From an uncultured Alphaproteobacteria bacterium (GTDB lineage Bacteria > Pseudomonadota > Alphaproteobacteria > UBA2966): a stretch of DNA of 64,000 nt. How positions within the stretch are numbered: position 1 is the stretch's first letter; each line of letters opens with the position of its first letter. A model generated the notes under the pieces. That model made no database searches. It saw nothing but the letters and a program-made list of their open reading frames with translations, and was not told the DNA's origin. Position numbers and translations under genes: made by a program. This document shows, in pieces, positions 43,373 to 53,930 of the stretch. Location: assembly GCA_958295725.1 (NCBI GenBank), contig OY282368.1:2006001-2070000 (forward strand). Reading direction: 5' to 3'.

Positions 43373-45184
43373 TCACGGAACGCAGGCATCGCGTGGGAAG
43401 ATTTCGGCGCACTCATAGGCGTTCGTGAAGCGGCGCGGAATCGCATCCGCCAGATAGCGATGCCTCGCCGCGAGGCCCTGGCCCAGCAACGACCGCTCGT
43501 CCCGGACCAACGCATCCGGCAGGGGGAATCTCGGGTCGGCGATCCACAGCTTGACCCGGTCATCCGGCCCGCGGATGCCGCGCCCCAGCCCTTGCGCCAA
43601 CCGGCGGACGGCCTCCCGGCGGTTCCGATCGAACAGAATCCCGTCCGCGTTCGCGCCGTCATGGCCGCGCGATTCCAGGAGCCGGCGCAACAGCCCCGCG
43701 CGGCCCGCCTCGGGCGGCGGGAACGGGACTCGCAGGATCGCCACATGATCGAGAAGGCCGGGCAGGTCCGTTCCCGCCCACGCCGCGGGCGTGACGAGCG
43801 CCCCGTTCGCGGAGCCCTTGAACGTCTCCAGATGCGCCGCGAGCCTTTCGCCCCGGCGATGCGCGATGACGCCCTCGACTCGCCGGGCGACTTCGTCCAC
43901 GTCGGCGAAGGACGGCGCCAGCGCCAGCGTCCGGCCGCCCTCGGCCATGGCGGCGCGCAACACGCCCGCCGCGTATTCGTCGAACGCCGGGTCGCGCTCG
44001 CGGTCCTCGTCGAAGGGTTTCGGAACCGGGCGGTCGGCCAGGGCGAACGTCATCCCGCCGAAGTTCACTATCTCCGCCCGCAGGGGCCGCGCCTCGCACG
44101 GGCCGCCCACCGTTCGCAGGAACGGCCCGAAATCGCCCGAGCCGACGGCCAGCGTCGCGCTGACGAACAGCGTCTTCCGGCCTTCGTAGCTGCGTCGCAA
44201 TATGCGGGCCGGGTCGAGCGCCAGCACCTCGAAGGCGTGCCCGCCCGGCGCCGCGGTGACCGCCGCGCCGCGCCAAGTCTTCGCCGGGTCGAGGCGGAGG
44301 AACGCCCCGAGGGCGCGGCGCAGGTCGCGCGCATGTTCGTCCTCCGGCCCGTCGAGCGCGGCCCGGACCGCCTCCGCGTGCCGAACCGCCTCGGGATGGT
44401 CCTGCTTGAAGACGACCTTCTCCGCTCCGACGGCGCGCCCGGCCCAGTCCTCGAACGCGGCGGCGGCTTCCTCCAGATCCGCCAGGTCGTATCGTTCCGC
44501 GACCGCCGCCAGATCGAGCGGCGTCACCCGCGCCTCGGCGAAGCCGGCGGCCGCGGACGGTAGCGCGTCGGCCTCGTCGTAGATGGCGATGTCGGCGGAG
44601 ACCGCGCCCCGGATGGCGTCCAGCACCGACATGGCGTGCGTCTGCACGACGATGTCGGCCGCGCCGGCCTCTTCGCGCTGCGCGTCGTAAGCCCGCTGGT
44701 CGGCGCAGGACGCGGTGAGGCAGATATCGGCGCGCGGGACCGGGAGGAGGCCGTGGTCGATCTCGAATTCGTCGATCAGCCCGCGGTGTTCCCGCGCCGC
44801 CTCCAGCATCGCGCGGGCGACCTCGTCCAGGTCGTCGCGGTTCGCCAGGATACGGGCGATGCGTCCGGGCGAGAGGAAGTTGGCGCGCCCCAGTCGGCGC
44901 GCCCGGGAGACGGGCGAAGGCAAAGCGGCGGCGAGGCGGTCGAAGGCTCCCAGCACCTGCTCGAGCTGCTGCGTCGTGTGGGTGGAGACGACGACCTTGC
45001 GCCCGCCGCCGGCGGCGAGCGCCGCCGGGGCGGCATAGGCGAGCGTCTTGCCGACGCCGGTCTCGGCGTTGACGCACATCGCCTGCTCGCCGCCGGCGAG
45101 GAACTCCTCGATCTCCCCGGCGATGGCGTCCTGCGCCGAGCGGGGAGAAAGCGCGACCGCCCGCAGCAGTTCTTCCGCGTTCAC
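43373..45184 (-). CDS. csf4: Type IV-A CRISPR-associated DinG helicase (Csf4)
   Basis: 603 residues, a superfamily 2 DinG/XPD-type 5'-3' DNA helicase. Walker A is ETGVGKTLAY (41-50), motif II is YDEADALP (DEAD at 203-206), a VQTHAMSVLD segment lies between, and motif VI is QGLGRGIRG near residue 550. Only two cysteines (ICLTASC) sit in the region where DinG normally has a 4Fe-4S cluster, so the cluster is probably absent, as in other type IV DinG proteins. GTG 45184 overlaps the csf2 stop. In type IV-A the helicase is needed for crRNA-guided interference. There is no HNH domain at its C-terminus. Confidence 0.92.
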   Translation of the reverse strand: MNAEELLRAVALSPRSAQDAIAGEIEEFLAGGEQAMCVNAETGVGKTLAYAAPAALAAGGGRKVVVSTHTTQQLEQVLGAFDRLAAALPSPVSRARRLGRANFLSPGRIARILANRDDLDEVARAMLEAAREHRGLIDEFEIDHGLLPVPRADICLTASCADQRAYDAQREEAGAADIVVQTHAMSVLDAIRGAVSADIAIYDEADALPSAAAGFAEARVTPLDLAAVAERYDLADLEEAAAAFEDWAGRAVGAEKVVFKQDHPEAVRHAEAVRAALDGPEDEHARDLRRALGAFLRLDPAKTWRGAAVTAAPGGHAFEVLALDPARILRRSYEGRKTLFVSATLAVGSGDFGPFLRTVGGPCEARPLRAEIVNFGGMTFALADRPVPKPFDEDRERDPAFDEYAAGVLRAAMAEGGRTLALAPSFADVDEVARRVEGVIAHRRGERLAAHLETFKGSANGALVTPAAWAGTDLPGLLDHVAILRVPFPPPEAGRAGLLRRLLESRGHDGANADGILFDRNRREAVRRLAQGLGRGIRGPDDRVKLWIADPRFPLPDALVRDERSLLGQGLAARHRYLADAIPRRFTNAYECAEIFPRDACVP

Positions 45185-46272
45185 GCGGGATCTTCCGATA
45201 CGGGGTTCAGCAAGTCCTCCGGGGAACGCCCGAAGGCGGTCTCGAGCACGCGATCCTCGCTGTCGAGATGGAGCCCGAAGTCTTCGATGCGCAACTTGCC
45301 GGCCTTCTCGAAGTCGCCCCCGTCCCTGGCGAGGCGAAGGTCGTATTCGGCCCTGAAGTACCCCTCGCCGCGCGATTCGTGCGCTCCGAGCCGCCCTTCC
45401 CTCGCCAGCCGGCGCAAGGCGAAGAAGGCCCAGGCGAGCTCGTCCCCGGTAACGTCGCGCAGCCGCATCCGGTGGTTCATTCGCGTGCCCTCCGGGATCG
45501 CCTGCCAGCCGCCCAACACCTGCTGGACGTTCACGACGCCGCCGGCTTCCTTGCGCAACTCCCCGGCCTTCTCCTTCAGCTTCTTCGACTCCGCTTCCCA
45601 TTCCCCGATCCGGTCGTTGTCCGGCTCGGGACGCCTCTTCTCGTTGCGGATTTTTTTGTCGAGGCGTTCGGCCTTTCCCTCGTCGACATTGGCCTCGACG
45701 CGCTTCTTGTCCTGTTCCAGAAACTTCTCGTAGGCGTCCTCGCTCATGTAGCCCGCAAGCTCGGGCGAGCGCTGGAACGGGTGCGAGCGCACGCCTCGCC
45801 CTTTGCGATCCGGTGTCACGGGGTCGACGGGAACGGCGTCGCCGATCTGCCAGCGACCGGCGATCTTTTCGGCCATGACCCCGAACAGCGAGACGACCGG
45901 CTCGTCTCGCCGCAATTTTTCCGCCGCCTCGTAATCGACGATTCGCTCGTCGCGCCCGGCCTCCCTCCGATCCTTGATGCCGCCCTTGGCGACCAGCAGG
46001 AAATCCTCCGGGGTCATCCACCGTTGACGATCCGCACGGTCCGCCGCGACCGCGCGGGCGGCCCCGTTTCGCAGCGCGCCCCGGACGGAGCTTCCGGGGA
46101 TGTAGACCGTCTTCACGATATGGCCGCCGCGCCAGACGCTCTTTTCCGGCAAGGTCAGGACGGTGGCGAGTTCCACCTTCTCCTTATGGTCCGGCGGGCT
46201 GATCGAGATATCGGATTCGGCGGTGATGGCACCTGCCATCACCAGGTCCAGCTTCTCCACGGGGTCGGGCAT
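45181..46272 (-). CDS. csf2: Type IV Cas7-like backbone protein Csf2
   Basis: 363 residues. The N-terminal RRM-like part has VWRGGHIVKTVYIPGSSVRG (47-64), the IPGSSxRG motif of Csf2/Cas7 proteins, which coat the crRNA. The C-terminal part (LRRLAREGRLGAHESRGEG) carries the glycine-rich end. Between them, residues ~175-245 form an unusually charged, probably coiled-coil stretch (KAERLDKKIRNEKRRPEPDN). ATG 46272 has AGGAGG eight bases upstream, inside the cas6 gene; the stop overlaps csf4 (GTGA). Confidence 0.88.
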   Translation of the reverse strand: MPDPVEKLDLVMAGAITAESDISISPPDHKEKVELATVLTLPEKSVWRGGHIVKTVYIPGSSVRGALRNGAARAVAADRADRQRWMTPEDFLLVAKGGIKDRREAGRDERIVDYEAAEKLRRDEPVVSLFGVMAEKIAGRWQIGDAVPVDPVTPDRKGRGVRSHPFQRSPELAGYMSEDAYEKFLEQDKKRVEANVDEGKAERLDKKIRNEKRRPEPDNDRIGEWEAESKKLKEKAGELRKEAGGVVNVQQVLGGWQAIPEGTRMNHRMRLRDVTGDELAWAFFALRRLAREGRLGAHESRGEGYFRAEYDLRLARDGGDFEKAGKLRIEDFGLHLDSEDRVLETAFGRSPEDLLNPVSEDPA

Positions 46273-46276
46273 GTCC

Positions 46277-46834
46277 CTATTCCTCCTGCTTGCCGAGCAG
46301 GCGCAGCATTCCGAGCCCCCAGGCCCGGCCGCCGCCGATGCCCGCGGTCATCGCCGCGGCCACCCGCTCGGGGTCCATGATTTCGACGACGCCCGAGAAT
46401 TCCGAGCGGTCGATCCAGAATTCCGCCTTCGGCTTGCGCACCGGCTCCCGGACGATCCCGACCGAGGCCGCGGCCACGGCGAAACCGTGCTCCGCCCCGC
46501 GCCGCTCCAGCCACGCGAGGCGGCGGCCCGTCTCGCCGCGGCGCCAGGAACGCCGGCGCCCCGTGGCCGCGTCCTTCTGGCCGACGCGGGCGTGCAGGCG
46601 GAACAGCCAGCGCTCCCCGACCGCGAGCCGCGGCGGGGCGAAGCCGGCGGGAAGGCGCAATATGCAGACGTCGCCCGCGGGGCCGCGTTGCAGCGCCCAC
46701 AGCCAGGCGGCCTCCCGCCGCGGGCCGAACTTCGCCTCCAGCGCGCGATGGATGGCGTAGATGTCCGCCCCGGCTTCGAGCGGGAAGATCCTTTCCGGCG
46801 TCCCGGCGGGCGGCGCGGGAGCGGAGCGGTTCAC
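46277..46834 (-). CDS. Cas6e-like crRNA endoribonuclease
   Basis: 185 residues. DIYAIHRALEAKFG (Tyr26, His29) matches the YxxH catalytic segment of Cas6e (Cse3), and the C-terminal GIGGGRAWGLGMLRLL (~165-180) is the glycine-rich loop that holds the repeat RNA. It should cut at the base of the repeat stem, leaving the ACGACAGG 5' handle. In type IV-A loci this position may be held by Csf5 or a Cas6e-type enzyme; this one is of the latter kind. GTG 46834 overlaps the preceding stop (GTGA). Confidence 0.85.
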   Translation of the reverse strand: MNRSAPAPPAGTPERIFPLEAGADIYAIHRALEAKFGPRREAAWLWALQRGPAGDVCILRLPAGFAPPRLAVGERWLFRLHARVGQKDAATGRRRSWRRGETGRRLAWLERRGAEHGFAVAAASVGIVREPVRKPKAEFWIDRSEFSGVVEIMDPERVAAAMTAGIGGGRAWGLGMLRLLGKQEE

Positions 46835-47508
46835 GGCCCTTCTCCCGCCAGCGCCAGCTCCCGATGGGACACGCCGTCGAGCAGGTCCATGGCGTCGAAG
46901 AAGGTAGCGGGATCGACCTTCAACCGGCGGATCGTGGCCCGGATCTTGCGGTCGGTGGCGTCGGCATCGCCCGCCGCTTCCGCGCGCTCGTCCAACAGCT
47001 TCCGCACCTTGCGCGCCCCGCCGACGGACCCCAGCACTTCCAGCGCCCGCCGGGCGCGGGCGACCCGCACCGAGTCGACGGTCTCGGTCTTGTCCGGCTC
47101 GTTCACGACCACGGCGGTGCCCTCCCCGAGCACGATCCCGCCCAGCGTCAGAGGCCGCTTGCCCGTCTTGACGATGACGTGCGGCCGCGGCCGGGCGATC
47201 AGGCCGCGGATGGCATCTTTCAACAGCGCGGCCTGTTCCTTTCCGGCGAGCGGGCCGCGCCAGTCCAGCCAGTCGGGCCGATCCTGTAACGGGGCGCGCG
47301 GCGGAATCCTGCTGGCTACCGTCGTTCTCGCTTCGGTGACGACGATCGTACTCAACCCGCCCTTCTGCGCGAAGGCCGCCCCTTTTCCGTCGTCCAGGCG
47401 GTAGGTCCTCCGCAGCGCCTCGTCGATGTCGTCCACGACATTGCCGGTGACCTTGGCCGGAGGCGACCAATGACGCAGCCACCGGTCCCAGAGCAGGTGC
47501 CGTTTCAC
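46831..47508 (-). CDS. Csf1-like large-subunit candidate of the type IV complex, cysteine-free
   Basis: 225 residues between csf3 and cas6, the place of csf1 (Cas8-like). The N-terminal half is mixed (LLWDRWLRHWSPPAK..., KTGKRPLTLGGIVLGEGTAV), and the C-terminal ~90 residues look helical (ARARRALEVLGSVGGARKV). Typical Csf1 proteins carry cysteines of a zinc finger; this protein has no cysteine at all. It is therefore a divergent or zinc-less Csf1, or a different subunit such as a small-subunit fusion. The call rests mainly on position. GTG 47508 overlaps the csf3 stop. Confidence 0.6.
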   Translation of the reverse strand: MKRHLLWDRWLRHWSPPAKVTGNVVDDIDEALRRTYRLDDGKGAAFAQKGGLSTIVVTEARTTVASRIPPRAPLQDRPDWLDWRGPLAGKEQAALLKDAIRGLIARPRPHVIVKTGKRPLTLGGIVLGEGTAVVVNEPDKTETVDSVRVARARRALEVLGSVGGARKVRKLLDERAEAAGDADATDRKIRATIRRLKVDPATFFDAMDLLDGVSHRELALAGEGP

Positions 47509-48203
47509 AGCCCCACCCGATGCCGCTCGCGCGGCCGGATCACGTGGGACGCAGGCAACGCGCAGAGTTCGTCCGCCGTCGCCCAGCGCGGCAGCCGCGG
47601 CCGCGCCGGACCGAAGGACACGTCCTCGTCGGACAGCCCCTTGGCGGTCCAGACCGCCTTCGGCACGACGCGGACCGGCCGGCCTGTGAAGTCCGCATAG
47701 CCGATCTCGTCCGGCGCGCCGTCGAGCCGTTCGATCCGGGGCGCGCCCTTCAGGCGACCGAACCCCGCCGACCGCGATTTCTTGCCGATGGCGTCGAGGT
47801 CGGCGATCAGAGTCTCGATCCTCCCCGGATCGCCCTTGCCGACGACGAAGGCCCTTCGCGCCGCGACGGTCTCGTACCGGTCCAGGGTCGGCTTCAGGTG
47901 GTCGCGAGCGGCGACTTTCCGGTGCGGCTTGCCCCGCTTGTCCGCCAACACGCCACGATCGAAGCGGTCCCACCGCGGGTTCATGACGTAATGCGCCTCC
48001 CCGCGCGCGACCGGCCCGAGGAACAGCAATTCGCTCGCCTGATAGACCCCGTCGCTCTCCGCCAGGGGCAGCGACCGATGCGCCGCCCCGGCGTCGCCGG
48101 TGCGCCGGTAGACCTGATGCGCGAGCAGCCCGTCGAAGGCGACCGACCGGTTGACCAGCACCGGCTCGGCCAGTTCGAAGGTGACGCGGAACGCTTCCAG
48201 CAT
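47505..48203 (-). CDS. csf3: Type IV Cas5-like protein Csf3
   Basis: 232 residues, first gene of the operon. The front (LEAFRVTFELAEPVLVNRSV) fits the RAMP fold of Csf3, and the middle has KSRSAGFGRLKGAPRIERL (glycine-rich loop) followed by GRPVRVVPKAVW, a pattern I know from Csf3. Cas5-type subunits bind the 5' handle of the crRNA. ATG 48203 has ggaggcggcgac in front. The C-terminus ends in a basic RPRERHRVGL. Confidence 0.82.
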   Translation of the reverse strand: MLEAFRVTFELAEPVLVNRSVAFDGLLAHQVYRRTGDAGAAHRSLPLAESDGVYQASELLFLGPVARGEAHYVMNPRWDRFDRGVLADKRGKPHRKVAARDHLKPTLDRYETVAARRAFVVGKGDPGRIETLIADLDAIGKKSRSAGFGRLKGAPRIERLDGAPDEIGYADFTGRPVRVVPKAVWTAKGLSDEDVSFGPARPRLPRWATADELCALPASHVIRPRERHRVGL

Positions 48204-48391
48204 GTCGCCGCCTCCACGGCTCTCCGTCCGTCCATGAGAAACAATATGGGAACTTTAGAGGCGGTATCAGCCCTGAATTTCGCTCGACGCAGGAAATTCC
48301 CGCCCCGGGACTCCCCCGGCTTGAGCGGCGCCCGGCCCCGTGACACTCTCCGCGGTATCCCGTGCCGCCGTTCAACCGATCGGAGTTCCGG
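48204..48391. promoter_or_regulatory. Divergent region: cas operon promoter / aldo-keto reductase promoter
   Basis: 188 bp between csf3 and the aldo/keto reductase start. An AT-richer patch (gagaaacaatatgggaact) at ~48236-48254 is the best candidate for the cas promoter. It also forms the likely right boundary of the inserted locus. Confidence 0.4.
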
Positions 48392-49375
<984 letters not shown>

Positions 49376-49425
49376 CTCCGGCCGGCGGCTCCCGCGGGCC
49401 GGTTCGACGCGCCGGCCCATCGCGG

Positions 49426-52400
49426 CTACGGCGACGGCGGGCGTTCCTCCGGCGGCCCGTACCCCCCGCCCGACGGCGTGTCCAGCACGAGAACATCGCC
49501 CGCGCTCACCTCGATCCGGTCGCAGGCCTCCAACCCGACGGTCGTCCCGTCGGCGCGCTCGACCCAGGTCCTGCCGACCTCGCCGGGCTCGCCCCCCGCC
49601 ATGCCGTAAGGCGGGACCTTCCGGTGGCACGATACGATGGCCGCCGTCATGTCCCGCAGGAACCGCAGTCTCCGGTGGGATCCGTCCCCGCCGACGTAGC
49701 GGCCGCGGCCGCCCGACCCCTCGCGGACACGCAGGCATTCGATGAGGACCGGGAACCGCCATTCGTGCACCTCCGGGTCCGCCAGCCGGCCGTTGGTCAT
49801 GTGGGTCTGGACCACCGAGGCGCCGTCGAAACCGGGGCCCGCCCCGGCGCCGCCGGCATTGGTCTCGTAGTACTGCCAGGCGTCGTCCCCGAAGGTGACG
49901 TTGTTCATGGTCCCTTGCGACGCCGCCATGACGCCGAGCGCGCCGAACAACGTGTCGGTGACGTACTGCGAGGTCTCCACGTTCCCGGCGACCACCGCGG
50001 CCGGGTATTCCGGCGCCAGCATCGAGCCTTCCGGGACGACGATGTCGAGCGGCTCGAGACACCCGGCGTTGAGCGGGATGTCGTCATCGATCAGCGAACG
50101 GAACACGTACAGCACGGCGGCCTTGCAGACGGCCGTGGGCGCGTTGAAGTTGTCGGGCTGCCGCGGCGACGTGCCGGTGAAGTCGATGGTCGCGCGCCGG
50201 GCCTCGCGGTCGACGTCGACGCGCACGCGGATCTCGGCGCCATTGTCCATCGGGTACGCGAATTCGCCGCCGGCGAGCGTGTCCAGCACCTGGCGCACCA
50301 GCTCTTCGGCATTGTCCTGCACATGCCCCATGTAGGCCCGCACGACGTCGATACCGTAGTGACCGACCATCCGCGCGAGCGCCCGCACCCCCGTCTCGCA
50401 GGCGGCGACCTGCGCCGTGAGGTCGGCCATGTTCTGGTCGACGTTCCGGGACGGGTAGGGACCTGACGCGAACAGGTCCCGGGTCTCCCGCTCGCGCAGC
50501 GCGCCGTTCTCCACCACCAGGAAGTCGTCGATCAGGACGCCCTCCTCCTCGACGACGCGCGAATGAGGCGGCACGGAACCGGGCGTCAGGCCGCCGATAT
50601 CGGCGTGATGGGCGCGGGCGCCGACGTAGAATATCGCCTCCCGTCCCCCTTCGTCGAAGACCGGCCGCACCACCGTGACGTCGGGAAGATGGGTCCCGCC
50701 GTTATAGGGCGTGTTCAGCATGTAGACCTCGCCGGGCCGCATGGTGTCGCGGCGACCGCGGATCACGGCAGCGATGCTCTCGCTCATCGATCCCAGGTGC
50801 ACCGGCTGATGCGGGGCGTTGGCGACCAGCCGCCCCCCGGAATCGAACAGCGCGCACGAGAAGTCGCGGCGCTCCTTGATGTTGACCGAGTAGGCCGTGT
50901 TGATCAGCGCGGCGCCCATCTGCTCCGCGATCGACATGAACATGTTGTTGAACACTTCGAGCATGACCGGATCCGCCGCCACGCGCGGACGGACCGGCTC
51001 CCCGGCCGGCACCGCCCGATGCAGGACGAGATGACCCCGGTCCGTCAGACGGGCGCGCCAGCCGTCTTCGACCACGTTGGTGCCGTGCGGCTCGACGACG
51101 ATGGCGGGACCCTCCACGATGTCGCCCGGAATCATGTCGGCGCGGTCGACGACGGGCACGGTCCGGCGCTCGCCGTCCATGAACACCGGCGTTTCGGAGA
51201 CCCTCGGCACGGACGCGCCGGTCCGGCCTTCCCGTTCGTCGCCGATCCGCCGGTCCTCGATGTCGGCGGCGCCTCCGAGCGCCTCGACCACGGCGGCCTC
51301 GAGAACCAGCGGCTTGTCGGGCGTGACGAACCCGTAGCGTCGGCGATGGAGCGCCTCGAACGCATCCGTCATCTCGGCCGCGGCGCCCAGGTTCACGGCC
51401 AGCGCCGAGTCCGTTCCGTCGTAACGGATCAGGACCCGGCGCTCGACGGTCACGGCCGCCTCCGTTCCGATCTGCTCCCGCAGCTCGCCGACTGCCGCCT
51501 CCTCCAACGCCGCGACGACGCCCTCCAGATTCTCGACCGCCGTCTCGTCGAGACGCACCTCTATGGATCGCTCGCGCATCGCCACGATGTCGGCGAGGCC
51601 CATGCCGTAGGCCGACAGGACGCCGGCGTGCGGGTGGACGAACACGGTCCGCATGCCCAGGGAGTCGGCGAGACGGCAGGCATGCTGCCCGCCGGCCCCG
51701 CCGAAGCAGCAGAGCGCGTATTCGGACACGTCGTATCCCCGTTGCAGGGAGATCTTCTTGATCGCGTTCGCCATGTTCTCGACGGCGATGGTGAGGAAGC
51801 CTTCCGCGACCCCTTCGGGGGACCGCCGATCGCCCGTCGCGTCCGCGATCTCCTTGGCGAGGGCTGCGAATTTCCGGGCCACCGTCCGGTCGTCCAGGGA
51901 TCGGTCCCGGTCCGGCCCGAACACGTCCGGGAAAAATCGCGGCACGATACGCCCGAGCATGACGTTGCAGTCGGTGATCGTCAGCGGGCCGCCCCGCCGA
52001 TAGCACGCCGGGCCCGGATTGGCGCCGGCGGAATCGGGACCGACCCGGTAGCGCGCGCCGTCGAAATGGAGGATCGATCCGCCGCCCGCGGCGACCGTGT
52101 GGATATGAAGCATGGGCGCGCGTATGCGCACGCCCGCGACCTCCGTCTCGAAGCTGCGCTCCAACTCTCCGGCGAAGTGCGACACGTCGGTCGACGTGCC
52201 GCCCATGTCGAAGGCGATGACCTTGTCGAGGTCCGCCATGCGCGACGTGCGCGCGGCGCCCACGACGCCGCCGGCCGGCCCCGACAGGATCGAGTCCTTG
52301 CCCTGGAACAGGCTGGCGTCCGTGAGCCCGCCGTTCGACTGCATGAACATCAGCCGCGTATCGCCGCCGCCGGCCAGGACGTCGGCGGCGACCGTGTCGA

Positions 52401-53085
52401 CGTAACGCCGCAGGATGGGCGAGAGATAGGCGTCCACCACCGTGGTATCGCCACGCGAGACGAACTTGATCAACGGGCTGACCTCGTGGCTCGCGGAGAC
52501 TTGCGAAAAGCCGAGGCGCCGGGCGATCCGGGCGACCCGCCGCTCGTGATCGGGGTAGCGGTATCCGTGCATGAACGTGATGGCGGCGGACCTGTACCCC
52601 GCCTCGAAGGCGTCCGCGAGCTCGCGCTCGGCGCCGTCCTCGTCGAGGGGCGCGTCGACCGCGCCGTCCGCCATCATCCGTTCGGCGACTTCGATCACCC
52701 GGCCGTGGACGGGTTCGGGCAGCACGATGTTCAGGGCGAAGAGATCGGGACGCTGCTGGTAGCCGATTCGAAGCATGTCCCCGAATCCGCGCGTCGTGAC
52801 CCAGACGGTGGGTCCGCCGCGACGCTCGAGCAGCGCGTTGGTCGCCACGGTGGTGCCCATCTTGATGCTGGCGATCCGGTCTCGGGGGAGGCCAGCACGC
52901 GCCTCGATCCCGAGAACATCCCGGATACCCTGGAGGACGGCGTCCTCGTAGTGTTCCGGATCCTCCGACAGGAGCTTGTGGGTCGCGATCCGCCCCCGCG
53001 GCGAGCGGGCGACGACGTCGGTGAACGTGCCGCCGCGGTCGATCCAGAAGTGCCAGCGCCCGTCGCCGGCCGTGTCTCCGCTCAT
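49426..53085 (-). CDS. 5-oxoprolinase-type ATP-dependent hydantoinase, A and B halves fused
   Basis: 1,219 residues. The first ~690 are a HyuA-type ATPase domain ([57 protein letters not shown]). The rest is HyuB-type ([62 protein letters not shown]). The length and order match single-chain 5-oxoprolinases, which open 5-oxoproline to glutamate with ATP. ATG 53085 is the family start ([19 protein letters not shown]). The same function type exists as separate hyuA/hyuB at 17110-20975. Confidence 0.92.
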   Translation of the reverse strand: MSGDTAGDGRWHFWIDRGGTFTDVVARSPRGRIATHKLLSEDPEHYEDAVLQGIRDVLGIEARAGLPRDRIASIKMGTTVATNALLERRGGPTVWVTTRGFGDMLRIGYQQRPDLFALNIVLPEPVHGRVIEVAERMMADGAVDAPLDEDGAERELADAFEAGYRSAAITFMHGYRYPDHERRVARIARRLGFSQVSASHEVSPLIKFVSRGDTTVVDAYLSPILRRYVDTVAADVLAGGGDTRLMFMQSNGGLTDASLFQGKDSILSGPAGGVVGAARTSRMADLDKVIAFDMGGTSTDVSHFAGELERSFETEVAGVRIRAPMLHIHTVAAGGGSILHFDGARYRVGPDSAGANPGPACYRRGGPLTITDCNVMLGRIVPRFFPDVFGPDRDRSLDDRTVARKFAALAKEIADATGDRRSPEGVAEGFLTIAVENMANAIKKISLQRGYDVSEYALCCFGGAGGQHACRLADSLGMRTVFVHPHAGVLSAYGMGLADIVAMRERSIEVRLDETAVENLEGVVAALEEAAVGELREQIGTEAAVTVERRVLIRYDGTDSALAVNLGAAAEMTDAFEALHRRRYGFVTPDKPLVLEAAVVEALGGAADIEDRRIGDEREGRTGASVPRVSETPVFMDGERRTVPVVDRADMIPGDIVEGPAIVVEPHGTNVVEDGWRARLTDRGHLVLHRAVPAGEPVRPRVAADPVMLEVFNNMFMSIAEQMGAALINTAYSVNIKERRDFSCALFDSGGRLVANAPHQPVHLGSMSESIAAVIRGRRDTMRPGEVYMLNTPYNGGTHLPDVTVVRPVFDEGGREAIFYVGARAHHADIGGLTPGSVPPHSRVVEEEGVLIDDFLVVENGALRERETRDLFASGPYPSRNVDQNMADLTAQVAACETGVRALARMVGHYGIDVVRAYMGHVQDNAEELVRQVLDTLAGGEFAYPMDNGAEIRVRVDVDREARRATIDFTGTSPRQPDNFNAPTAVCKAAVLYVFRSLIDDDIPLNAGCLEPLDIVVPEGSMLAPEYPAAVVAGNVETSQYVTDTLFGALGVMAASQGTMNNVTFGDDAWQYYETNAGGAGAGPGFDGASVVQTHMTNGRLADPEVHEWRFPVLIECLRVREGSGGRGRYVGGDGSHRRLRFLRDMTAAIVSCHRKVPPYGMAGGEPGEVGRTWVERADGTTVGLEACDRIEVSAGDVLVLDTPSGGGYGPPEERPPSP

Positions 53086-53210
53086 TGCACAGGCTCTCTC
53101 GCGTGCTCCATCATCGCCCCGACGCGGCTCGGGCCGGGAAACGTGGCGGGAGAGTGCCCGACGCCGCCGAAAGATGACAAGACGCCGCCGCGGTCGAGGA
53201 CGGTTTTCCA

Positions 53211-53930
53211 ATGTCGGACGCGAAACGCCGAATCCGGGGCGTCACGGTCGGTCTGGGGGCCCTCGCGGTCCTGTTCGCGCTCCAGACGGCGATGCCCGGC
53301 CGACTGGATCTCGTATGCCTGTATCCCGTCGCGGTGCTCGGCGCCTTGTGGTCGGCGGACCGATGGCCCGCCATCGTCCTCGGACTGGTAGCGACGGGCG
53401 GGGCGCTGATCCTGACCGCCGTGGGATCGGGGGCGGCCGAAGGCGGATCGGCGGCCGGGATGGGTTCCTTGGTCGCGATCTGGCTGGCCGCGGCGGCGGC
53501 GCTCCTCCGTCGTGGCGACACGGCGCCTGCCGAGGCCGGTCTGCTGCGCCGCGTCTTCGAGGCGCTTCCCGCGGGCCTCGTCGTCTACGACGGGAACGAC
53601 CGGATGGTCCTGTGCAATCCGGCCAACAAGAGCCTCTATCCCGCCGTCGCCGACCGGATGGTTCCGGGCGTCGCGTTCGAGGACATGGTCCGCGCCACGG
53701 CGGCGAGAGATCTCTATCGAACAGACGGAGAGATCGAAGGCTTCGTCCGCCAGCGGATCGCGCGACACCGCGACCCCGGCCCCCCGCATTCCCAGGTGCT
53801 CGGCGACGGCCGGCGCCTGTTCATCCGGGAAGCTCGTCTGGACGACGGCGCCACCGTCGTTCTGAGAGTCGACGTTTCGGATCTGTCGAGGGAATCCGCG
53901 GGTCTGTCGAGGGAATCCGCGGGGCATTGA
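53211..53930 (+). CDS. Membrane protein with PAS-like domain and no output domain
   Basis: 239 residues. Three hydrophobic segments (VTVGLGALAVLFALQTAM, LVCLYPVAVLGALW, AIVLGLVATGGALILTAV) and a fourth near 85 resemble an MASE-like sensor front. A PAS-like domain follows (FEALPAGLVVYDGNDRMVLC, NPANKSLYP). The chain ends just after it in a 21-bp tandem duplication (DLSRESAG-LSRESAGH), with no kinase, cyclase or methyl-acceptor part. It may be a truncated sensor or a small independent sensor subunit. Confidence 0.75.
   Translation: MSDAKRRIRGVTVGLGALAVLFALQTAMPGRLDLVCLYPVAVLGALWSADRWPAIVLGLVATGGALILTAVGSGAAEGGSAAGMGSLVAIWLAAAAALLRRGDTAPAEAGLLRRVFEALPAGLVVYDGNDRMVLCNPANKSLYPAVADRMVPGVAFEDMVRATAARDLYRTDGEIEGFVRQRIARHRDPGPPHSQVLGDGRRLFIREARLDDGATVVLRVDVSDLSRESAGLSRESAGH
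53882..53923 (+). repeat. Two exact 21-bp tandem repeats at the 3' end of the PAS gene
   Basis: tctgtcgagggaatccgcgg plus one g occurs twice back to back, in frame, adding seven residues. It ends 7 bp before the stop codon. Confidence 0.9.

Noticed and set aside
42386..43373. HNH as the frameshifted C-terminus of the DinG gene
   Set aside because: DinG ends after its motif VI region with its own stop; 405 bp including a whole CRISPR array separate the two, and HNH has its own ribosome site.
43006..43746. Minus-strand frame with a repeated GRGRPGIGGGRQ peptide
   Set aside because: The peptide repeat is simply translation of the CRISPR repeats and spacers.
53882..53923. Possible mini-CRISPR
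   Set aside because: The two units are directly adjacent with no spacer; it is a plain tandem duplication.
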